Assembly (NCBI GenBank): GCA_964628985.1
Contig: CAZVNJ010000040.1
Span: 1 to 19,515 of the forward strand
Origin: SURF-43 sp964628985
GTDB lineage: Bacteria; Chloroflexota; Dehalococcoidia; UBA2979
Reading direction: 5' to 3'
Length of the DNA stretch: 19,515 nucleotides
Shown here: one piece after another, positions 7,265-14,226 of the stretch
Numbering within the stretch: the first letter of the stretch is position 1
How the letters are laid out: each line of letters starts with the position of its first letter
Notes under the pieces: generated by a model
What the model was told of the DNA's origin: nothing
Seen by the model: the letters and a program-made list of their open reading frames with translations, nothing else
The model's database searches: none
Made by a program: the position numbers and the translations under genes

Positions 7265-8503
7265 ATGACCTCCTCGATCAGCCCGGTGGGACAGCAAGCG
7301 GCGCGCATGGCAGGGGGCAAACCGGCCCTCGCCCTCTACCTGCACATCCCCTTCTGCTCCTCGAAGTGCGGGTATTGCGATTTCAACTCGTACGAGGGCC
7401 TCGACCATCTGGTCCCGGAATACACCCCGGCGCTCGTGAACGAACTCGGACTCTGGGCACCCGCCGCTCGGCCCTTCCGCGTGGATACGGTCTTCTTCGG
7501 GGGCGGGACTCCCAGCCTGACATCGCTGGACGACATGCAGGCGATCACCGCCGCCGTCCGGACCGAGTACGACATCGCCCCTGACGCCGAGTGGACGCTG
7601 GAGGCGAATCCCACCGAACTGACCCGCGAGCACCTCGAGGGCCTGCGTGCGCTCGGCATCAACCGCCTCTCGATGGGCGTGCAGTCGATGCGGCCCGAGG
7701 AGCTCGAACTTCTCGAACGTGAACACACGCCCGAGCGCGTGGTACAGGCCGTGCAGGACGCCCGTGCGGCGGGTTTCGACAATCTGAACCTGGACCTGAT
7801 CTTCGGGCTCATCGGCCAGCGCACGGAGCACTGGCAGGAGACCCTCGAACGGATCCTCGAGTTCCACCCGGAACACCTCTCCTGCTACGCACTCACAGTC
7901 GAGCCCGGCACCGCCCTCTACTACCGCGTCCAGAAGGGCCAGCTGCCAGACCCAGACCCGGACGTCGCCGCGGAGGAATACGAGTGGACACGTACCCGCC
8001 TCGCCCGAGAGGGGTATGAGCACTACGAGATCTCCAACTGGGCGAGGCCCGGGCGAGCCTGCCGGCACAACCTCGTGTACTGGCGCGCGGAGCCCTACCT
8101 CGGCTTCGGGGCTGGCGCCCATTCCTTCTTCGCCGGCCAGCGCTTCGCGAACCTGGACGCCCCCAACCGGTACGAGGAGGCAATCGCGTCGACGATGGAG
8201 GCGCGTGCCGCCAGCGGCTCCTCCGCCATGCTCCAGATCGCCGGCGGTGAGACCCCGGACGAGGCCACTCAGCAGGCCGACGCCATGATCCTGGGCTTGC
8301 GCCTGATGGAGGGCGTCCACCTGGACGGGTTCGCCGCCCGCTTCGGCGTCCGTGCCGAGGACGCGTTCGGGGCCGCCATCGAGAAGCACACACGGCTCGG
8401 ATTGCTTGAGGTCGTGGGCGGGCGGCTCCGGCTCACCTCGCATGGGTTGCTACTCTCAAACGAGGTGTTTGTGGACATCCTGCCGGACCCGCCAGAGGAG
8501 TGA
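7265..8503 (+). CDS. hemW: HemW, radical SAM heme chaperone
   Basis: A 412-residue radical SAM protein of the HemN/HemW family. The iron-sulfur motif is C31-x3-C35-x2-C38 followed by D39-F40. HemN proper has a fourth cysteine at the position of F40, so this is the HemW type. GGGTPS (79-84) is the SAM-binding glycine motif, and HNLVYW (268-273) matches the HNxxYW heme-binding motif of HemW. The C-terminal HemN_C-like domain runs from about 335 to 405. HemW proteins bind heme and are thought to deliver it to respiratory enzymes; they lack coproporphyrinogen oxidase activity and are often misannotated. The start at 7265 is favoured by a -10 box placed for a leaderless mRNA; Met15 is an alternative with no better ribosome binding site. 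First gene of a three-gene operon. Confidence 0.95.
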   Translation: MTSSISPVGQQAARMAGGKPALALYLHIPFCSSKCGYCDFNSYEGLDHLVPEYTPALVNELGLWAPAARPFRVDTVFFGGGTPSLTSLDDMQAITAAVRTEYDIAPDAEWTLEANPTELTREHLEGLRALGINRLSMGVQSMRPEELELLEREHTPERVVQAVQDARAAGFDNLNLDLIFGLIGQRTEHWQETLERILEFHPEHLSCYALTVEPGTALYYRVQKGQLPDPDPDVAAEEYEWTRTRLAREGYEHYEISNWARPGRACRHNLVYWRAEPYLGFGAGAHSFFAGQRFANLDAPNRYEEAIASTMEARAASGSSAMLQIAGGETPDEATQQADAMILGLRLMEGVHLDGFAARFGVRAEDAFGAAIEKHTRLGLLEVVGGRLRLTSHGLLLSNEVFVDILPDPPEE

Positions 8504-8507
8504 CGCG

Positions 8508-8786
8508 ATGGCGGTGCAGGTCTATCGCTGCTCCCACTGCGGGCGCGAAGTCCTCGTCCGTATCGTCGCGCCGATGACCGAGGCGGAAGTCGCCCGCCGC
8601 CGCGAGGAAGAGATGCGTCCGGCCGCCACGGGGCCCCTGGGGCCCAACTCCTGGAGCGACCGCCTCCGCGACTACATCTGGCTCGGACTGTCCGACCTGG
8701 GCGAGATGGTGCCGCGCGAGGAAGTCCCGGACCAGTGCCCCGCCTGCCACCGCGCGACGCTCGAGGTCGCCCGGGTCATCGAGTAG
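8508..8786 (+). CDS. small zinc-ribbon-like protein, unknown function
   Basis: A 92-residue protein starting at the ATG 4 bp after the hemW stop, with GAGGAG 7 nt upstream. It has two CxxC knuckles, C8-S-H-C11 at the N-terminus and C77-P-A-C80 near the C-terminus. Between them lie an acidic and basic helix (about 24-36, EAEVARRREEEM) and a segment SWSDRLRDYIWLGLSDLGEM (48-67). The four cysteines look like one zinc site bringing the two ends together, with a helical insertion of about 65 residues. I do not recognise a named family. Its place between hemW and selB, with gaps of 4 and 6 bp, implies co-translation, but neither a selenium nor a heme role can be claimed from sequence. Confidence 0.85.
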   Translation: MAVQVYRCSHCGREVLVRIVAPMTEAEVARRREEEMRPAATGPLGPNSWSDRLRDYIWLGLSDLGEMVPREEVPDQCPACHRATLEVARVIE

Positions 8787-8792
8787 CCCTCG

Positions 8793-10649
8793 ATGTTCGT
8801 CGTCGGCACCGCGGGCCATGTCGACCACGGCAAGTCCACGCTCGTCCGCGCGCTCACCGGCATCGACCCAGACCGGCTCCGCGAGGAGCAGGAGCGCGGC
8901 ATGACCATCGAACTCGGGTTCGCCTGGCTCACCCTCCCCTCGGGCCACGAGGTCTCCATCGTCGATGTCCCGGGCCACGTCCGGTTCGTGCGCCACATGC
9001 TCGCCGGGATCGGCGCAGTAGACCTGGCGATGCTCATCGTCGCCGCGGACGAGGGTGTGATGCCTCAGACCCGCGAGCACCTCGCGATCCTCGACCTGCT
9101 CGACCTCTCACGTGCCATCGTCGTCCTCACCAAGTGCGACATAGTGGACAACGATTGGGCCGCGTTGGTCGAGGAGGAAGTAGGTCTCGTGCTCGCCGGC
9201 ACCGCACTCGAAGGCTCCCCCGTCGTCCGGGTCTCCGCGACCACGGGCGATGGCCTCGATGGCCTCAAGTCTGCAATCGACGCCGCATTGGCCGAAGCCC
9301 CGGAGCCACGGGACATCGGGCGGCCGCGCCTCGGCATCGACCGCGTGTTCACGATGCCCGGGTTCGGCACCGTGGTGACGGGGACGCTCCTCGACGGCCG
9401 CCTACGCACCGGCGACACCGTCGAGGTCGTACCGGGCGGCCGCACGCTCCGCGTCCGAGGCCTCCAATCGCATCGCCGCGAGGTGGGCGAGGCGCTGCCT
9501 GGGACCCGCGTCGCCGTGAACCTCGCCGGCGTCAGCACCGAAGAACTCGCCCGAGGACAGGCGATCGCGGCACCGGGCCAGCTCCCGGCGGCCCGATCCA
9601 TCGATGCACGCGTGCGCGCACTTCCGGGCCAGACGATCCGCCACAACCTCCGCGTGACGGTCCACCTCGGCTCGGCCGAGGCGGTCGGGCGACTTCGGGT
9701 CTTCGGCATCGACGAGATCGCGGACGGAGCCGAGGGCTGGGCGCAAGTCGTCCTCGCGACGCCGATCGCTGCCGCCGCGGGTGACCTCTTCATCGTGCGC
9801 CTGGGGGACGAGACGCTGGGCGGAGGCCGGGTCGTCGAGGTGGACCCACCGCGCCACCGGCGGACGGACCCCGCCCTCGCAGAGCGGCTCGCTGCTCGCG
9901 CACTCGGGACCCCGGAGTCACGACTGATGAGCGCGCTGGAGCGGAGCGAGCCCTGCTCCACCGCCACACTGATCCGGGCCTCCGGACTGGAGGAAGGCCA
10001 GGCGCGGGAAGCGTTGGAAACACTGGTCAACAGCGGGTCGGTGCACCGCCTCGCACCTCCAGCGGGGGACGCGGTCCTGGTCAGCGCGCCCGCCCTCACC
10101 CGTTACCTGGACCGGTCTCGCGCGGCTCTCGAGGCATTCCACCTGGCGCACCCGCTGCGGTTCCACATGCCTCGCGAGGAACTCCGAAGCGCACTTGGGC
10201 TTCCTGCGCGCGAGTTCGGCGCCATCCTCGGCGGCCTCGCCCCCACCATCGAGTCCCGGGGGGATGGCGTTGCCGAGGCCACCTGGACGCCCCGGCCGTC
10301 ACCGGCACAGCAGGCCGCCATCGATGCCACCGTGCGCACGTTGGAGGCCGGGGGGCTACAGCCAGAGCGAGTGAGCGTGGAGCCGGAGATCGCCCACTAC
10401 CTGGTCGAGTCCGGGAAGGCGATTGACTGCGGCGACGGCATCCTCCTGGACCTCGCGGCCTTCGCGTCCGCGCGCAACGGCGTCGAGAGAGCCCTCGAGG
10501 GACGTGAGGCACCGTTGACCCTGGCGGAGGCGCGCGACCTGCTCGGCGTCTCACGGCGTAACGCGCAGGCGATCCTGGAGACTCTGGACCGGCTGGGCGT
10601 CACGATCCGGGTGGGAGACGGACGGGCCCTTAGGCGCGCTCGCCCCTAG
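8793..10649 (+). CDS. selB: SelB, selenocysteine-specific elongation factor
   Basis: A 618-residue translational GTPase that carries Sec-tRNA to UGA codons marked by a SECIS hairpin. GTPase motifs are GHVDHGKS (8-15), the switch I threonine in ERGMTIELGFA (T38), DVPGH (58-62) and TKCD (113-116). EF-Tu-like barrel domains follow (about 180-345), including MPGFGTVVTGTLLDG. The C-terminal third is a chain of winged-helix domains that bind SECIS RNA. HPLRFHMPREEL is typical of the middle of this region, and the last domain ends with the SelB-like pattern LGVSRRNAQAILETLDRLGV and RVGDGRAL. The C-terminal winged helices distinguish it from EF-Tu and IF2. Length matches the family. selA, selC and selD are not in the window. 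It starts 6 bp after the zinc-ribbon gene and converges on secF. Confidence 0.96.
   Translation: MFVVGTAGHVDHGKSTLVRALTGIDPDRLREEQERGMTIELGFAWLTLPSGHEVSIVDVPGHVRFVRHMLAGIGAVDLAMLIVAADEGVMPQTREHLAILDLLDLSRAIVVLTKCDIVDNDWAALVEEEVGLVLAGTALEGSPVVRVSATTGDGLDGLKSAIDAALAEAPEPRDIGRPRLGIDRVFTMPGFGTVVTGTLLDGRLRTGDTVEVVPGGRTLRVRGLQSHRREVGEALPGTRVAVNLAGVSTEELARGQAIAAPGQLPAARSIDARVRALPGQTIRHNLRVTVHLGSAEAVGRLRVFGIDEIADGAEGWAQVVLATPIAAAAGDLFIVRLGDETLGGGRVVEVDPPRHRRTDPALAERLAARALGTPESRLMSALERSEPCSTATLIRASGLEEGQAREALETLVNSGSVHRLAPPAGDAVLVSAPALTRYLDRSRAALEAFHLAHPLRFHMPREELRSALGLPAREFGAILGGLAPTIESRGDGVAEATWTPRPSPAQQAAIDATVRTLEAGGLQPERVSVEPEIAHYLVESGKAIDCGDGILLDLAAFASARNGVERALEGREAPLTLAEARDLLGVSRRNAQAILETLDRLGVTIRVGDGRALRRARP
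10646..10649. other. shared CTAG: overlapping convergent stop codons of selB and secF
   Basis: The palindrome CTAG supplies the TAG stop of selB on the plus strand (10647-10649) and the TAG stop of secF on the minus strand (10648-10646). There is no intergenic space, and I see no hairpin terminator at this junction. Unless transcription stops inside the coding regions or Rho acts, the two mRNAs must overlap at their 3' ends. Confidence 0.9.
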
Positions 10650-11917
10650 GACGCCGGCTGCTCCGTGGCGCTCCTGCGGCGGCCCGGGAAGAACCGGTCC
10701 AGGTCGCCTTCCTCCCATGCGACGAGCAACTGCGACGCGATCCCGATGCTCGAGTAGGTCCCGGCGGCCACGCCCACCAGGATGACGAGCAGGAACGAGG
10801 CGATGGTCGTCCCGCCGAGGACCAGCATCGTCGCGACCGTGAGCATCACCGTCGTCGAAGTGTTGATGGACCGGGCGATCGTCTGGACGAGCGCCGCGTT
10901 CACGTTCGAGGCGAAGGCTGCATGAGGCGACTGCCGTACGTTCTCACGGATCCGGTCGTAGACCACGATGGTGTCATGTACCGAGAAGCCCATGACCGTG
11001 AGCAGCCCGGTCACGAACATCAGGTTCACCTCTACGTGGAAGAGCTTCGAGAAGAGGGAGAAGACACCAAGCGTGATGATCACGTCGTGGAGCAGCGCGA
11101 CCACGGCACAGACCCCGTACCGGAACGGGCGCGGAAGGGACGCGAACGCAAAGGCGACGTAGCCCATGATGAACAGGGTCGCTACCGCCGAGGCGATCGC
11201 GGTGTTGCGCACCGTCGCCCGGGAGACGGTCGCGGAGACCGACGAGAACTCCCGTACCTCGAAGTCGCCAAAGCGCTCACGCAGGCCGTTCTCGATGACA
11301 GTGCGCTCGCCTCGATCCGGCTCCGGAGCCCGTTCGACGGGCTTCGGCTGGTAGTCGCGGACATCCTTCGCGGCGATGTATCCGTTCACCAGGCGGAATA
11401 CTCCGCCGTCGGTGCACGTGGGGAGGGAGGCCACCACATCCGCCCGCTCCCCCGCCTTCGCGGTGCCCACCTTCGTGGTCCCAACCTTGCAGGTACCGCC
11501 GGAGGTATCAAGGTCGAACAGGTCAACGTCGCCGGAAGCCCCCTCGGCGCCCACCTGCAGCGTGCCAATGACCTCGAGCGGCGCGGGGCCGGCAGGAGTC
11601 TGCTCGGCCGCGGCGGGAGGGGCCGGTTCCGTGAAAGACCCCGGTGGGACGTGCAGCTCGTTCGTCCGGATCAGGAACTCCGCGCCGCCGAGGGTCTGCT
11701 GAATGCGTACCTCTGGATGTCCCATCTCCGAGTACGCCTTGCGTAGGTCCTCCGGCGAGACGGAGCGGCTGAAGCGGATGAGCGCCGTCGACCCCGCCGT
11801 GAACTCGATCCCCGGCCGGAAGGTCGGCGGGACCGCCAGGATGACGAGCGCCACGAGTGCCGAGATGCCGCTGATCAGGAAGGACCACTTGCGCGTGCCG
11901 ACGAGGTCGAGGGTCAT
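10646..11917 (-). CDS. secF: SecF, protein translocase subunit, with a large extracytoplasmic insertion
   Basis: Partner of SecD in the proton-driven complex that pulls secreted proteins out of the Sec channel. I start it at the ATG at 11917, which overlaps the secD stop as ATGA and gives MTLDLVGTRKWSFLISG, a normal SecF beginning; 423 residues. TM1 is at about 11-30, and the first extracytoplasmic domain opens with FRPGIEFTAGS (33-43). That domain closes with RERFGDFEVREFSSVSATV (213-231). TM2-TM6 run from about 236 to 405, with FSVHDTIVVYDRIREN at 311-326, the conserved cytoplasmic motif. Most SecF proteins are about 300 residues. The excess is an insertion at about 88-204, rich in Pro, Gly and Ala, with Cys143 and Cys168. 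Co-transcribed with def, yajC, the acidic gene and secD. Confidence 0.97.
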   Translation of the reverse strand: MTLDLVGTRKWSFLISGISALVALVILAVPPTFRPGIEFTAGSTALIRFSRSVSPEDLRKAYSEMGHPEVRIQQTLGGAEFLIRTNELHVPPGSFTEPAPPAAAEQTPAGPAPLEVIGTLQVGAEGASGDVDLFDLDTSGGTCKVGTTKVGTAKAGERADVVASLPTCTDGGVFRLVNGYIAAKDVRDYQPKPVERAPEPDRGERTVIENGLRERFGDFEVREFSSVSATVSRATVRNTAIASAVATLFIMGYVAFAFASLPRPFRYGVCAVVALLHDVIITLGVFSLFSKLFHVEVNLMFVTGLLTVMGFSVHDTIVVYDRIRENVRQSPHAAFASNVNAALVQTIARSINTSTTVMLTVATMLVLGGTTIASFLLVILVGVAAGTYSSIGIASQLLVAWEEGDLDRFFPGRRRSATEQPAS

Positions 11918-13335
11918 GGGCGGGCTCCCCCGACCGCGGAAGCAGGTTCGGGCACGAACCACTCGTGCTGTCGTGAAATCCGCGATCCGACGAACACCTT
12001 CAGCAGGATGCGGGTGACGGTGATCGCCGAGAACATCGAGACGATGACGCCCACGGCGAGCGTGAAGGCGAAGCCCTGCACCAGCGGTGCGTCAAAGGTG
12101 CCGAGCCCCGGAATCTCGAAGCCACCTCCCAGGACGTAGAGGATCAGGCAGGTGATAAGGGTGGTCACGTTGGAGTCGCGGATCGAGGGCCACGCCCGCG
12201 CGAACCCGGCCTCGATGGAGGCCGCGTAGGAGCGACCGGCGCGCAGTTCCTCCTTCATCCGTTCGAAGATCAGGATGTTGGCGTCCACTGCCATGCCGAT
12301 GGAAAGGACGAAAGCCCCGATGCCCGCCAGCGTGAGCGTGACCGGGATCAACTTGAACACGGTGATCGAGAGCAGCGTGTACACGACGAGGGCCACGGTC
12401 GCGATGATGCCTGGGAACCGGTAGTACAGGATCATGAAGAGCGCCACGAGCAGCAAGCCAATCTCGCCAGCCAGCACGGAGCGATGGACCGAGTCCTTCC
12501 CGAGCGTGGCGTCCACGCTTTGCTCCTGCAGGACCGTCAGTTGCAGCGGGAGTGCGCCCGCGTTCAGTTGGACCACCAGGTCCTGCGCCCGCTCAAGGGT
12601 CAGGCCAGTGATGCTGCCTCGGTCACTGATCACGCTGACGACGTTTGGAGCGGACAGCAACTCGTTGTCGAGGAAGATCGCGATCTGCTGGTTGATGTTG
12701 CGCGAGGTGACCTGCCGGAACACCTCCCCACCTTCACTCTGGAATTCGAACCCAACCCCAGGCCGCCCGGCCTGGTCGAACTGCACGAAAGCGTTCGACT
12801 TCAGGTATCGGCCCGTCAATGAGATCCGCTGACCGTCCACGTCTCCGACGGCCTGCTGCCACTCCCCCGCCTGGTCACACCTGCCGACGTCCGCGGCGTT
12901 GGCCTGCGCCCGCTCGCAGAAGCGCAGCTGCGCGGTCCGTCCGAGGAGGGAGCGTGCTCGCTCCGGAGTCAGGCCGGGCAACTGCACTGTGAGGTTGCGC
13001 TCGCCCTGCTTCGAGATCTCAGCCTCGGCGACGCCGGACGCGTCAACGCGCTTACGAAGGACCCGGATCGTCCCTTCGAGGGCATCGTCCAGGTTGCCCT
13101 CGAAGTCCTCGGGAACCTCGGCCCGGAGAAGCAGGCGCGTTCCGCCCTGCAGGTCCAGGCCCAGGCGCAGGGTGCGCCGCTCGAACGAGCCGATCTTGAT
13201 CCCCTTGCCCTCGGGCCAGGGCACTCCAGAGGGCAGGAACTCAGCGGGCTGGGACGGCCAGATCGCGTAGAGGCACGCCATCGCAATGAGCGCGACAAAT
13301 GTGACCGGCAAGAAGCGGCGGACCCGACGCATCAC
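11914..13335 (-). CDS. secD: SecD, protein translocase subunit
   Basis: A 473-residue RND-like membrane subunit that acts with SecF and YajC at SecYEG. TM1 is at about 8-26. GLDLQGGTRLLL (59-70) begins the large extracytoplasmic domain, with VGFEFQSEGGEVF (194-206) and the ISDRGSITG loop (236-244) inside. GALPLQL (260-266) leads into the membrane part (about 287-450). VDANILIFERMKEE (350-363) holds the conserved aspartate D351 linked to proton coupling. Two cysteines in the exported domain (140, 153) could pair. The frame opens with adjacent GTG (13335) and ATG (13332) codons; neither has a strong ribosome binding site, so the start is uncertain by one residue. The stop overlaps the secF start. 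It lies 45 bp after the acidic gene. Confidence 0.98.
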   Translation of the reverse strand: MMRRVRRFLPVTFVALIAMACLYAIWPSQPAEFLPSGVPWPEGKGIKIGSFERRTLRLGLDLQGGTRLLLRAEVPEDFEGNLDDALEGTIRVLRKRVDASGVAEAEISKQGERNLTVQLPGLTPERARSLLGRTAQLRFCERAQANAADVGRCDQAGEWQQAVGDVDGQRISLTGRYLKSNAFVQFDQAGRPGVGFEFQSEGGEVFRQVTSRNINQQIAIFLDNELLSAPNVVSVISDRGSITGLTLERAQDLVVQLNAGALPLQLTVLQEQSVDATLGKDSVHRSVLAGEIGLLLVALFMILYYRFPGIIATVALVVYTLLSITVFKLIPVTLTLAGIGAFVLSIGMAVDANILIFERMKEELRAGRSYAASIEAGFARAWPSIRDSNVTTLITCLILYVLGGGFEIPGLGTFDAPLVQGFAFTLAVGVIVSMFSAITVTRILLKVFVGSRISRQHEWFVPEPASAVGGARP

Positions 13336-13380
13336 GTGCGCTTTCGCTAGACAAGGCTCCGCTCCGGAGGGTACCCCGCG

Positions 13381-13869
13381 CTAGCGGCGGCGGCGAGCCG
13401 GTGCAGGTGTCGCCGGGACAGAGGGGCGGGCAGAGCGGGAGGGACGGGCCGGGACGTCATCGTCCTCCTCCTCCTCTTCGTCGTCCTCGTCCTCGTCTTC
13501 GTCCCAGTCGTCCTCGTCCTCGTCGTCTAGGTCGTCCTCATCGTCGTCGTCCTCGTCCCAGTCATCGTCATCGTCGTCGTCGTCTTCGTCCCAGTCGTCG
13601 TCGTCCTCATCGTCGTCCCAGTCGTCGTCGTCCTCATCGTCGTCGTCTTCGTCTTCGTCGTCCTCGTCTTCCACGTCGTCGTCCTTCGTCGGGACTTCGT
13701 CGGACAGGCGACGTCGCGCCTCCGCGGCGCGCTGCATGAGGACGCCGCGGGGGGCGTCGCCGGTCGCCGCATCGAGGGTCAGGTCAGGCAGGCGTGCGAG
13801 CACGTCCTCGACGAGGTCGCGCAGGTCCGGGGCAGCGACGGTGGACATCGGACGGAGCGTCGTCGGCAC
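13381..13869 (-). CDS. polyacidic, Trp-punctuated hypothetical protein in the sec operon
   Basis: A 162-residue protein I do not recognise. Residues 1-60 form an ordinary helical region (LRDLVEDVLARLPDLTLD, then an Ala/Arg helix near 48-55). Residues 63-138 are almost all Asp and Glu, broken only by Val68, Trp84, Trp93, Trp104, Leu114 and Trp122, so a bulky hydrophobic residue occurs every 8-11 positions. The tail (139-162) is Pro/Ala/Ser/Arg-rich and ends RRRR, so the protein is strongly bipolar in charge. No signal peptide or membrane segment is seen. The acidic frame mixes GAC, GAT, GAG and GAA codons, which suggests selection on the protein. The GTG at 13869 follows GAGAGGG by 8 nt; ATG at 13848 is an alternative. 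It sits between yajC and secD. Confidence 0.75.
   Translation of the reverse strand: MPTTLRPMSTVAAPDLRDLVEDVLARLPDLTLDAATGDAPRGVLMQRAAEARRRLSDEVPTKDDDVEDEDDEDEDDDDEDDDDWDDDEDDDDWDEDDDDDDDDWDEDDDDEDDLDDEDEDDWDEDEDEDDEEEEEDDDVPARPSRSARPSVPATPAPARRRR
13590..13643. repeat. 27-bp tandem duplication within a GAC/GAT/GAG trinucleotide tract
   Basis: Two exact, adjacent 27-bp copies (13590-13616 and 13617-13643), each encoding nine residues of the acidic protein around one Trp, lie in a wider tract of Asp/Glu codons (about 13453-13683). The copies explain the 9-residue spacing between Trp84 and Trp93. This is slippage-prone DNA, so length variation between strains or assembly error here is possible. 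Confidence 0.9.
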
Positions 13870-13929
13870 GTTGGTATCCCTCTCGCAATCGCTGTCGGCG
13901 CGACGATCCCCGCCCGCCGGTCTCGGACT

Positions 13930-14226
13930 CTAGTGCTTGGCGGTCCCGCCGTTGCTGGACGCCTGCCGCTGGGTCACGGAGCCCACCGCGGCGGCTGTGC
14001 CCCGGAGCATCAGCCCCGGCGCCGCCTCCAGCACGATCTCCGTCTCCCGGTCTTCCTGCGTGTTGATCTCGCGCACGATGGCATAGAAGCCGCCAGCCGT
14101 CAGCACCTCGTCACCCACCTGCAGGCTGGAGATGTCCGCCCGGTGTCGCTTCTGCTGCTGCATCACCGGCCGGACGAGGATGAAGTAGAAGGCCGCCACG
14201 ATGAAGGTGACGATCAGGATTTCCAT
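13930..14226 (-). CDS. yajC: YajC, preprotein translocase accessory subunit
   Basis: A 98-residue single-pass protein of the SecDF-YajC complex. The membrane helix is at about 3-20 (ILIVTFIVAAFYFILVRP). The family pattern MQQQKRHRADISSLQVGDEVLTAGGFYAIV (22-51) follows, then a small cytoplasmic beta domain and a Ser/Gly-rich tail. Its ATG starts on the base after the def stop (TAG-ATG), and GAGG inside the end of def can serve as the ribosome binding site, so translation is probably coupled. YajC next to secD and secF is a common arrangement; here an acidic unknown gene lies between them. Confidence 0.96.
   Translation of the reverse strand: MEILIVTFIVAAFYFILVRPVMQQQKRHRADISSLQVGDEVLTAGGFYAIVREINTQEDRETEIVLEAAPGLMLRGTAAAVGSVTQRQASSNGGTAKH

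Noticed and set aside
7190..8443. Minus-strand frame open for a further 1.25 kb upstream of the DUF2157 gene, opposite hemW
   Set aside because: The upstream part is a shadow of hemW, which has all its motifs on the plus strand. The true protein begins at the GTG at 7189.
9065..10099. Long minus-strand open frame (344 codons) opposite selB
   Set aside because: It is Ser/Arg/Pro-rich shadow sequence without motifs; selB is complete on the plus strand.
13401..13739. Arg/Pro-rich plus-strand frame opposite the acidic gene, which could look like a cationic peptide
   Set aside because: Its composition is the direct complement of Asp/Glu codons, with no ribosome binding site or neighbouring gene in that direction. 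The minus-strand frame has a plausible start, an ordered head and operon context.
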